From: an uncultured Prevotellaceae bacterium
GTDB lineage: Bacteria; Bacteroidota; Bacteroidia; Bacteroidales; Bacteroidaceae
Assembly (NCBI GenBank): GCA_937915745.1
Contig: CALGGJ010000067.1
Location: 1 to 11,602 of the forward strand
Length of the DNA: 11,602 nt
Reading direction: 5' to 3'
Notes under the pieces: generated by a model
Database searches by the model: none
The model's input: only the letters and a program-made list of their open reading frames with translations
Told to the model about the DNA's origin: nothing
Program-made: the position numbers and the translations under genes
In this document: one piece after another, positions 1 through 6,327 of the stretch
How positions within the stretch are numbered: position 1 is the first letter of the stretch
How the letters are laid out: each line of letters starts with the position of its first letter

Positions 1-1
1 C

Positions 2-58
2 CATTACTCCTTCAATGCCGCAAGAAACCTGCTCGAAAATAAACTTAAAATCATCTAA
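2..58 (+). CDS. possible 3' end of an unidentified upstream gene (partial)
   Basis: Frame 2 is open from the window edge to a TAA at 56-58 and would encode 18 residues that could form an amphipathic C-terminal helix (NAARNLLENKLKII). Frame 3 is also open, to a TAA at 63-65, so the choice of frame is weak. No family can be recognised from so few residues. The AT-rich 80 bp that follow, up to the rpmE2 promoter, contain no gene that I can support. Confidence 0.22.
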   Translation, partial: HYSFNAARNLLENKLKII

Positions 59-139
59 ACGCTAATGACTGATTTGGGTTAAAAACATGTTTGATTGGAG
101 AAAAAACGCATGATATGGTGAAAAAATGTGGGATGATGG

Positions 140-169
140 TTGTTGTTCGCAAAATTCTTCGTACCTTTG
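140..169 (+). promoter_or_regulatory. Bacteroidetes-type promoter for rpmE2
   Basis: A -7 box TACCTTTG at 162-169 fits the Bacteroidetes consensus TAnnTTTG. A TTG lies at 140-142, 19 bp upstream, where the -33 element is expected. The start of transcription should fall a few bases downstream of the box, giving an untranslated leader of roughly 95 nt before the rpmE2 start codon. Confidence 0.7.
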
Positions 170-272
170 CACGCTGATTCTGGCTTTGACGGCTGGATTG
201 TAGCACGGGTTTATTGTTCACCAGAACATAAATTGAACTGTATAATAACAATAAAACAAAAAGTAAAACGAA

Positions 273-527
273 ATGAAAAAAGGTATTCATCCAGAGAACT
301 ATCGCCCAGTAGTGTTCAAAGACATGTCGAACGGCGATGTGTTCCTCTCTCGCTCCTGCGCACGCTCGAACGAGACAATTGAATTTGAGGGTCAGGAGTA
401 TCCTCTCATCAAACTTGAAATCTCATCTACATCTCACCCGTTCTACACGGGTAAGGCTAAACTGGTTGACACGGCCGGACGTGTTGACAAGTTCATGAGC
501 CGCTACGCTGTGATGAAGAAGAAATAA
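273..527 (+). CDS. rpmE2: 50S ribosomal protein L31 type B
   Basis: An 84-residue protein that begins MKKGIHPENYRPVVFKDMSNG, the hallmark start of bacterial L31. It binds at the central protuberance of the large ribosomal subunit and contributes to bridges with the small subunit. It belongs to the type B (C-minus) form: the CxxC zinc pairs of type A L31 are absent and only one cysteine (in SCARS) remains, so it should not bind zinc. Length and the lysine-rich C-terminus (YAVMKKK) are normal for type B. The ATG at 273 follows an A-rich stretch, as is usual for Bacteroidetes starts. It has its own promoter at 140-169 and is followed by a hairpin at 537-580, so it is probably a single-gene transcript. 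Confidence 0.96.
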   Translation: MKKGIHPENYRPVVFKDMSNGDVFLSRSCARSNETIEFEGQEYPLIKLEISSTSHPFYTGKAKLVDTAGRVDKFMSRYAVMKKK

Positions 528-536
528 AATCCTCCT

Positions 537-580
537 ATCCCCCCACTCTCCGGATGGACTGCCCATCCGGCGGGGGTGAT
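537..580 (+). terminator. hairpin downstream of rpmE2, probable terminator
   Basis: An 8-bp perfect inner stem, CCGGATGG (550-557) with CCATCCGG (563-570) around the loop ACTGC, is extended by an outer arm in which 537-544 (ATCCCCCC) pairs with 573-580 (GGGGTGAT), apart from one C-T mismatch. The structure begins 10 bp after the rpmE2 stop codon. No clear T-tract follows, so it may be an atypical terminator or an mRNA-stabilising end. Confidence 0.5.
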
Positions 581-613
581 AGAACGGAATATCACACACA
601 CCCACTTCGCTCG

Positions 614-623
614 CCCCCCCCCC
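614..623 (+). repeat. homopolymeric run of ten C upstream of the glycosyltransferase
   Basis: Ten consecutive C lie within a C-rich, pyrimidine-rich spacer (about 528-727) between rpmE2 and the glycosyltransferase gene. The glycosyltransferase frame stays open upstream through this run as far as an ATG at 554. Runs of this length are prone to slipped-strand change. The rest of the spacer shows only the rpmE2 hairpin and a T6 run at 695-700. Confidence 0.6.
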
Positions 624-727
624 AGGCGGGAGAGTCTGTCCAGTCCCGACACCCTTGGCACGCAAAAGAGTTATCCGCGCCTCCCCCCTCCCTCTTTTTT
701 ATGTTCTACATTACGCGAATACAACGT

Positions 728-1810
728 ATGGCTCGTGCCACTCACACCTGCCGCCTCTGCTTCGGTGTGTTGCGCCGCGTGTTGCCGCGGCGACGGGTTG
801 ATGTGTCGCATGCGCAGGCCGAGGCGTGCCTTGCGGCTCGGCATGCCGACGGCTCGACATCATGCATTGCCAAACACGTGGTCTGTACACATCCTGTATG
901 TGACCTCATGGTGGTGGTGCCGGCTTATAATGCGGGCGAGAGGTTGAAGGTGTGTGTGGAGTCGGTGTTGAGGCAGCGCACTGGCTATTCGTTTCGCATA
1001 GTGGTGGTGGATGACGGAAGCACCGACGGCAGTGCCGACAGCTTGCAGTCGTCATGTACCGACTGCCGACTTACGGTCATCGGCCAGCGGGTGAATCGCG
1101 GCGTGTCGGCTGCACGCAATATGGCTCTGAGCTTTATCGATGCCCGATACGTGACGTTCGTCGATGCCGACGATGAGTTGCCTCCCGGTGCTATAGAGGC
1201 TTGGCTCGATGCGGCATATGCTGTGGATGCAGACGTGGTGGAGGGCTCGATGGCGGAAGTGACCGACGGGAGGAGGTCGATGCTTGTGAGTCATGCCGAC
1301 GGTGAGGACACAGGCAGCCTTACCGGATATGCGTGTGGCAAGGTGTTCGCTGCTCGTCTGTTTGCAGATGTGGGCTTTCCCGAAGGGGTAAGGTATGAGG
1401 ACTCTTTGCTGGCGTTTGTGTTGTTCAGGTTGGCACAGCGGACGACGACGGTGGCTTCGACCACTTATATTTACAATCGCCATCAAGGCAGTTTCACATC
1501 GAACGAAATGGGGAACTATGCCAACATCGATGCCTACTGGGTGGTGCGACGTCTGCTGCAAGACATAGACAGACTCGGCATCGAGAGGGATGATGTGCTA
1601 TACGATGCGCTGCTTGTGGGCATGAAACTGTCGGGTGGCAGGATGGCCAGCCTCGACGATGAGACTTCGATGGCTTATTTTGCTGCCATGTGTGGGTTGG
1701 CAGAGCAATACTTCGCCAAAAACAAGGCCTGCGACCGATTGAAATATATAGGCAGGGCAATACGCGAGCGTAATTATACGTTATATATCCTGGCATCGTG
1801 CCTTTTGTGA
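728..1810 (+). CDS. family 2 glycosyltransferase
   Basis: A 360-residue GT-A fold glycosyltransferase that probably adds a sugar from a nucleotide-sugar donor to a cell-surface polysaccharide at the inner face of the cytoplasmic membrane. Numbered from the ATG at 728: VVPAYN at 63-68, the donor-binding DDGSTDGS at 95-102, RGVSAARN at 124-131, the metal-binding DADD at 146-149, and RYED at 222-225 where the family's C-terminal ED motif sits. The sugar and acceptor cannot be told. About 60 residues precede the catalytic domain; they are rich in basic residues and cysteine (C8, C11, C34, C46, C53, C58). The frame is open upstream to ATGs at 701 and 554. I prefer 728 because the upstream extension is proline-rich and low in complexity and 701 is preceded by a polypyrimidine run. 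Only 12 bp separate it from the flippase gene, so the two are likely co-transcribed. Confidence 0.88.
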   Translation: MARATHTCRLCFGVLRRVLPRRRVDVSHAQAEACLAARHADGSTSCIAKHVVCTHPVCDLMVVVPAYNAGERLKVCVESVLRQRTGYSFRIVVVDDGSTDGSADSLQSSCTDCRLTVIGQRVNRGVSAARNMALSFIDARYVTFVDADDELPPGAIEAWLDAAYAVDADVVEGSMAEVTDGRRSMLVSHADGEDTGSLTGYACGKVFAARLFADVGFPEGVRYEDSLLAFVLFRLAQRTTTVASTTYIYNRHQGSFTSNEMGNYANIDAYWVVRRLLQDIDRLGIERDDVLYDALLVGMKLSGGRMASLDDETSMAYFAAMCGLAEQYFAKNKACDRLKYIGRAIRERNYTLYILASCLL

Positions 1811-1822
1811 TATAATAGTCTG

Positions 1823-3388
1823 ATGGATAGCGAACAGCAGCTACATAACCGCACTGGGCGGCTGGCCCGCAACACCATCTATCTGTATATACAGATGTTG
1901 GTACAGTTGATTGTGAGCCTGTTCACCACTCGCGTTGTAATCGACACCCTGGGTCAGACAGACTATGGTGTCTTCGGTGTTGTGGGTGGTGTGATGGGCG
2001 TGTTTGCCGTTCTCAACAGCATCGAGGCCGCCACGATGCGGTTCATAACGTTTGAGCAGGGGCGGGGTAGTGGTAAGGAAAGACTCCATATGGTATTCAG
2101 TACTGCACGCAGCGTGCACCTCACCATCAGTGCGGTGGTACTCATCCTGGCTGAGACGGTGGGTATGTATTATGTGCTCAATTATCTCAACGTACCCCAC
2201 GAACGCCTCGCTGCTGCTGTGGTTGTATATCAGTTTGCTGTCGTCACGTCGCTCATCGGAATCATGTGTGCGCCTTATGATGCCCTTATCGTGGCACACG
2301 AGCGTATGGGTGTGTTTGCGTCTATCGGTATATACAATGTGTTGGCAAACTTGGTGATTGTGTTCCTGGTGAAGTATGTCAGTACAGACAAGCTGATTCT
2401 CTATGCAGCACTGGTGATGCTGATACAGGTGAGCCTGCGCATAATATACGGCATGTATTGCCGCATCAACTTTGCCGAGACTCGCGGTCGCTGGGTGTTC
2501 GACCGCAAGTTGTTTGTCAGTATGCTCAGGTTTGGTGCATGGACATTCAACGGCACGCTGGCTACGGTGGGTTTCACACAGGGCATCAACATCCTGTTCA
2601 ATTACTTCTACGGTCCCCTGCTCAATGCCGCCTTTGCCGTGGCCTTTGCTGTGGAGAACAAGGTGAGCTCGTTTGCCGACAACTTCCTTGCAGCAGCACG
2701 TCCGCAGATAGTGAAGAGCTATGCGGCAGGCGACATGACTTACCTCCACACTCTTGTGATAGGCTCGTCGCGTATAGCCGCCATGCTGCTGTTCTTGCTC
2801 TCGCTGCCCATATTGCTCGAGACATCGTTCATTCTGTACGTATGGCTGGGTGAGGATATTCCCCCATATACGGTATGGTTTGTACGCTTGGCGCTGATGA
2901 TGGCCATTGTGCAGAGCCTCGGACAGGTGATGTGCATCACCATACATGCCACAGGACGTATTGCCAAATTCCAGATGATAGAAGCCAATATCCTGTTGCT
3001 CATCGTACCAATAGCTGCATGGCTGCTGTGGGCTGGGTATTCGCCAATAATGGTGTTAGTGGCCGAGCTATGCGTGTTTATCATTACACAAGTGGTGAGG
3101 GTGCTGATTGTCTGCCCGGTGGTGGGGCTGCCGGTATCAACCTATGTGCGCGAGGTACTGTTGCGGTCGATGCTTGTCGTGGCGGCAGGCAGCATACTGC
3201 CGCTGTTGGTACACTTGTATGGCGGCTTGCACCAGCACCCACTGACTCAGGTGGTATGTGTTGGCTTTGTGTCGCTCTTGTCGGCAGGTGCGAGCATTTA
3301 CTTTATAGGATGCCGGCAAAGCCAGCGCAACTTGCTGCGAAAAAAGGTAAAGACACTTTGGACTCAGTGGAGGGAACAAGGGCTGTAG
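1823..3388 (+). CDS. oligosaccharide flippase, Wzx/MOP superfamily
   Basis: A 521-residue polytopic membrane protein that probably flips lipid-linked oligosaccharides across the cytoplasmic membrane for surface polysaccharide assembly. It has about a dozen or more hydrophobic segments, for example near 18-40, 46-68, 98-120, 130-150, 167-187, 190-210, 314-338, 350-373, 387-405, 408-432, 446-466 and 475-496. The N-terminus (NTIYLYIQMLVQLIVSLFTT followed by TLGQTDYGVFGVVGG) and the internal AARPQIVKSYAAGD at 291-304 are typical of the Bacteroidetes branch annotated as lipopolysaccharide biosynthesis protein or MATE-like flippase. Length is normal. It directly follows a family 2 glycosyltransferase, which supports a glycan role. 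No polymerase or other glycan genes are next to it, so the pair is an orphan module. Its stop codon lies inside a 25-bp tandem duplication. Confidence 0.88.
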   Translation: MDSEQQLHNRTGRLARNTIYLYIQMLVQLIVSLFTTRVVIDTLGQTDYGVFGVVGGVMGVFAVLNSIEAATMRFITFEQGRGSGKERLHMVFSTARSVHLTISAVVLILAETVGMYYVLNYLNVPHERLAAAVVVYQFAVVTSLIGIMCAPYDALIVAHERMGVFASIGIYNVLANLVIVFLVKYVSTDKLILYAALVMLIQVSLRIIYGMYCRINFAETRGRWVFDRKLFVSMLRFGAWTFNGTLATVGFTQGINILFNYFYGPLLNAAFAVAFAVENKVSSFADNFLAAARPQIVKSYAAGDMTYLHTLVIGSSRIAAMLLFLLSLPILLETSFILYVWLGEDIPPYTVWFVRLALMMAIVQSLGQVMCITIHATGRIAKFQMIEANILLLIVPIAAWLLWAGYSPIMVLVAELCVFIITQVVRVLIVCPVVGLPVSTYVREVLLRSMLVVAAGSILPLLVHLYGGLHQHPLTQVVCVGFVSLLSAGASIYFIGCRQSQRNLLRKKVKTLWTQWREQGL

Positions 3389-3430
3389 AGAATAAGTTAA
3401 AAAGAGGCTGTAGAGAATAAGTTAAAAAGA
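3381..3430 (+). repeat. exact 25-bp tandem duplication spanning the flippase stop codon
   Basis: Two adjacent identical 25-bp units, 3381-3405 and 3406-3430, each running GGCTGTAGAG then AATAAGTTAAAAAGA. The first copy carries the last codons and the TAG stop of the flippase (3386-3388). The second copy is noncoding and places its A-rich end (GTTAAAAAGA) just before the next start codon at 3436. Since 25 is not a multiple of 3, the second TAG lies in a different frame. Confidence 0.95.
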
Positions 3431-3435
3431 ATATA

Positions 3436-4083
3436 ATGATTATGACATTAAGAATCATTTTGCCGCTGTTGCTTGTGATGCATACGCCTATTGCAGGTGC
3501 ACAGGATATACGCGATGTGTTTGTTGCAATGCCCGACTCGTTGCTTCCTACCCTCACTCGCAACGACCGCCTCGACCTTATCGACTTCTTCGATGCAGGG
3601 CTCGACAACACAGTGTCGGATGCATTGCACGGACGGTCACACCTCACGATGCTCACACCCTCAGTGCTGAAACTGCAACTGAACGACCATGCAGAGATTC
3701 AGATGTGCCGACCTGGTGATACCGATGTCATTTGCCTGATACACTCGGTCGAAGCAGGAGGATGGGACAGTAAGGTGAAGTTCTTCGGTATTGGCTGGAA
3801 ACCTCTCGAGCCGGCCGAATACATCACCCTGCCTACATTGGCCGACTTCATGCCTCTGACGGCCGATACCGACCTCCAGGAATATAAAAACCGAGTGGTA
3901 CTTGTAGGGTTTCCACTCATCAGGGCCGATATAACCGACGATACGACGATTACATTCAGTTTCACATCGGCAAACGAAGCCGACCGCGATTTCAGTACGA
4001 AGGTGAAACCTCACATCAGGCAACAAGTGCAGAGAAAAATAAGAAAACCTGCAGACGAGGTCGGTGGGTTAGAGACAAGATGA
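3436..4083 (+). CDS. secreted DUF3256-like protein of unknown function
   Basis: A 215-residue protein with an N-terminal signal peptide: hydrophobic core at about 5-20 and a likely signal peptidase I site after AGA at 20-22. No lipobox cysteine is present, so it should be soluble in the periplasm or exported. The mature part begins QDIRDVFVAMPDSLLPTLTRNDRLDLIDF. This resembles the Bacteroidetes-restricted DUF3256 proteins as I remember them; their function is not known. The C-terminus is basic (about 189-204) and carries no type IX secretion domain. The start may be the ATG at 3436 or the one at 3442; both keep the signal peptide. Its stop overlaps the start of rsmI by 4 bp (ATGA at 4080-4083), which suggests translational coupling. 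Confidence 0.75.
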   Translation: MIMTLRIILPLLLVMHTPIAGAQDIRDVFVAMPDSLLPTLTRNDRLDLIDFFDAGLDNTVSDALHGRSHLTMLTPSVLKLQLNDHAEIQMCRPGDTDVICLIHSVEAGGWDSKVKFFGIGWKPLEPAEYITLPTLADFMPLTADTDLQEYKNRVVLVGFPLIRADITDDTTITFSFTSANEADRDFSTKVKPHIRQQVQRKIRKPADEVGGLETR

Positions 4084-4823
4084 TAGATTCAACCGAAAGA
4101 ATGGGACGACTGTTTATCGTGCCGACACCTGTTGGCAACATGGAGGATATGACGCTGCGAGCCATCCGTGTACTCCGTGAGGCCGACTGCATCCTGGCAG
4201 AGGATACCAGGACGTCATCGGTGTTGTTGCATCATTACGACATAAGAAACGAGCTGCACTCGCATCATAAATTCAACGAACATCAAACCAGTCAGCGAAT
4301 CATCGACCGTTTGCTATCGGGACAGACCATAGCGCTGATAAGCGATGCAGGTACACCAGGAATCAGCGACCCCGGATTCCTGCTCGTGAGAGAGTGTGTG
4401 CGTAATGGCATAGAAGTGATAACACTGCCGGGAGCCACCGCTATGGTGCCGGCAGTGGTGTCATCGGGACTTCCGTGCGACCGATTCGCTTTCGAGGGCT
4501 TCCTGCCTCAGAAGAAGGGGCGGCAGAAACGTCTGTCAGAACTTGCCGACGAACACCGGACTATGATATTTTACGAATCCCCGTACAGAGTGCTGAAAAC
4601 CTTGGAACAGTTTGCTGCAACATTTGGTGGCACCCGACAGGCAGCAGCATGCAGAGAGATATCAAAAATCCACGAAGAAAGTGTGAGAGGTACATTAGAC
4701 GAGCTAATCGCACACTTCAGCAGGTACGAACCCAAAGGCGAGTTTGTCATCGTCGTAAGCGGAAAAGAAAAAGAGTCGGATGCGAAAAACAAAGATAAAG
4801 AATCAGACATAAACAATGAATAA
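4080..4823 (+). CDS. rsmI: 16S rRNA (cytidine(1402)-2'-O)-methyltransferase
   Basis: A 247-residue SAM-dependent enzyme of the tetrapyrrole methylase fold that 2'-O-methylates C1402 of 16S rRNA in the P-site region of the small subunit, acting in the cytoplasm on the assembled 30S particle. Family motifs in order: VPTPVGNMEDMT (14-25), AEDTRTS (40-46), SDAGTPGISDPG (88-99), LPGATA (116-121), FEGFLP (138-143), FYESPYR (164-170), CREISKIHEE (191-200) and KGEFVIVVSG (219-228). The ATG at 4080 overlaps the previous stop. The ATG at 4101 (residue 8, MGRLFIVPTPVGN) matches the usual family start and has GAAAGA just before it, so it is a good alternative. The last about 19 residues are a charged K/D/E-rich tail beyond the fold. 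This tail is slightly long, and the rest has normal length. Confidence 0.95.
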   Translation: MIDSTERMGRLFIVPTPVGNMEDMTLRAIRVLREADCILAEDTRTSSVLLHHYDIRNELHSHHKFNEHQTSQRIIDRLLSGQTIALISDAGTPGISDPGFLLVRECVRNGIEVITLPGATAMVPAVVSSGLPCDRFAFEGFLPQKKGRQKRLSELADEHRTMIFYESPYRVLKTLEQFAATFGGTRQAAACREISKIHEESVRGTLDELIAHFSRYEPKGEFVIVVSGKEKESDAKNKDKESDINNE

Positions 4824-4837
4824 AAAATCATAAAGCT

Positions 4838-5695
4838 ATGAAGAAACTATCAGTTTTTGTTGCAGTTATACTCATGTTGGTATCGTGCGACCAAATGTTT
4901 AAGGGAACAACACCATCGCAAAGCGACGAACGCATGGATTCGTTGCAGAGCCTGCTCGACCAGAAAGACAGCGAACTAAACGAAATGCTCGAGGCATTCA
5001 ACGACATTCAAGACGGTTTCGACCAAATCAACGAGGCAGAGGGACGTGTGAACCTTCTGAGCGAAAACGCAGAGGGAAACAATGCTGTGGCAAACATACA
5101 AGAGACCATGGAGTTTATAGAGAATACCATGCTCGAAAACCGCAGAAAGATAGAAGAACTGCAGCAACGCCTGAAACAAAGCAGTGTAAATACAGCCAGG
5201 ATGCAAGAGGCCCTGCAGAAACTCACTGCACAACTCGAAGAGAAAACACAGGAAATAGATGACCTGCGTACACAGTTGGCACAACGCGATGTGAAGATAA
5301 TCGAATTGGGCGAATCGGTGGAACAGCTGAAGACCGAAAACACACAAGTGAGGGCCGAAAGCAAGGTTAATGCCGAGATAGCAAAAAATCAAGATGCACA
5401 GCTCAATACAGCATACTACGTATTCGGAACGACAAAAGAACTGAAACAACAGAAGATACTGGTTGACGGCGATGTGTTGAAGACAACCGACTTTAATGCC
5501 AACTACTTTACTAAGATAGACATACGCCGTACCAACGTCATCCCACTCGAATCGAAGTCGGCAAAAATTCTTACCACACATCCCGAAGGCTCATATTCGC
5601 TGTTGAAAGATTCGAAAGGCGAATATACATTGCGAATTACCGATGCTGCCGAGTTCTGGAGTGTCAGCCGATATCTGGTAATAAGAGTGAAGTAA
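4838..5695 (+). CDS. coiled-coil lipoprotein, possibly Cbp1-family adhesin
   Basis: A 285-residue predicted lipoprotein. The signal sequence MKKLSVFVAVILMLVSC ends in a lipobox (LVSC) with the lipidated cysteine at 17. Residues about 31-190 are rich in E, Q, K, N and L with heptad-like spacing and should form a long coiled coil or helical rod, broken by a glycine- and asparagine-containing stretch near 78-85. The C-terminal about 90 residues (YYVFGTTKELKQQKIL onwards) are of mixed beta character and look like a small globular domain. The layout resembles proteins annotated as the Cbp1 family of collagen-binding glycoprotein adhesins in Bacteroides, but this is recalled similarity and collagen binding here is inference. 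One match to the Bacteroides O-glycosylation motif D-S/T-hydrophobic is present (D34-S35-L36). It lies 14 bp after rsmI and 38 bp before the TM2 gene. Confidence 0.72.
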   Translation: MKKLSVFVAVILMLVSCDQMFKGTTPSQSDERMDSLQSLLDQKDSELNEMLEAFNDIQDGFDQINEAEGRVNLLSENAEGNNAVANIQETMEFIENTMLENRRKIEELQQRLKQSSVNTARMQEALQKLTAQLEEKTQEIDDLRTQLAQRDVKIIELGESVEQLKTENTQVRAESKVNAEIAKNQDAQLNTAYYVFGTTKELKQQKILVDGDVLKTTDFNANYFTKIDIRRTNVIPLESKSAKILTTHPEGSYSLLKDSKGEYTLRITDAAEFWSVSRYLVIRVK

Positions 5696-5733
5696 AACCA
5701 AGCATAATCAAGAAACAAAAGTTTATAAATACT

Positions 5734-6288
5734 ATGGCACTAATAGAATGTAAGGAATGCGGACAAATGATATCCGACAAGGCTACCGTATGTCCTAAAT
5801 GCGGATATCCGGTTGAGACTACCCTGCAGACGCAGCAGGTCAACACAGATGCTGCGACGGAGGAGACACCGGCCGACACTCATGACATGAACGACGAAAC
5901 GTCAAACTATCAGAAGGACGAGAAACAGGCAGGTAACACAAATCCTGGGGCGGCTTCATCAGCTTCATATAAATATGTACAGCCGTCGAAAGACAAAATT
6001 GTCGCAGCAGTTCTGGCCTTCTTCCTCGGTGTATTGGGAATACACCATTTTTACCTCGGAAACAACGACCGTGGGCTGAGCTATCTTATAGTATATTTCG
6101 CTACATGGGTAATCTATACGGTTTTCGGACTTATCACCTTCGGAGTTGGATATGCATTGTATTTACCAATAATAATGACGGTGGTGAGCATCATCGACAT
6201 GGTACACTATCTGCAAGACAACAACGACAGCTTCCAGGAACGAATCCAGCGCGAGAAAGACCCGCTATGGAAGAAGGTAATATATTAA
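5734..6288 (+). CDS. zinc-ribbon and TM2 domain membrane protein
   Basis: A 184-residue protein in three parts. Residues 1-25 form a zinc ribbon with two CxxC knuckles (C6, C9 and C20, C23). Residues about 26-84 are a polar, probably disordered linker rich in T, D, E and N. Residues about 86-160 are a TM2 domain: KIVAAVLAFFLGVLGIHHFYLGN followed by a second hydrophobic span and a short extra one (about 143-158). The GxxGxHxFYLG core of TM2 is intact (98-109). A basic and acidic C-terminal tail follows. The function of bacterial TM2 proteins is not settled. The zinc ribbon is expected on the cytoplasmic side. The ATG at 5734 is supported because the first cysteine pair begins five residues later. 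Confidence 0.88.
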   Translation: MALIECKECGQMISDKATVCPKCGYPVETTLQTQQVNTDAATEETPADTHDMNDETSNYQKDEKQAGNTNPGAASSASYKYVQPSKDKIVAAVLAFFLGVLGIHHFYLGNNDRGLSYLIVYFATWVIYTVFGLITFGVGYALYLPIIMTVVSIIDMVHYLQDNNDSFQERIQREKDPLWKKVIY

Positions 6289-6327
6289 TAACACAAGACA
6301 ACCATACAAACACTCACAAGGTAAGAT

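Noticed and set aside
51..290. Minus-strand open frame of 79 codons with a hydrophobic start, over the rpmE2 leader
   Set aside because: It lies antisense across the rpmE2 promoter and start, its composition is that of reverse-read AT-rich DNA, and it matches no family.
1841..2947. Long minus-strand open frame (368 codons) inside the flippase gene
   Set aside because: The translation is rich in His, Gln and Cys with no fold-like pattern, as expected for the antisense shadow of a membrane-protein gene. The forward frame is a clear flippase.
728..3388. Glycosyltransferase and flippase considered as part of a full capsule or O-antigen locus
   Set aside because: Only these two glycan genes are present; the neighbours are ribosomal, rRNA-modifying and metabolic genes, and no invertible promoter or UpxY/UpxZ-type regulators are seen.
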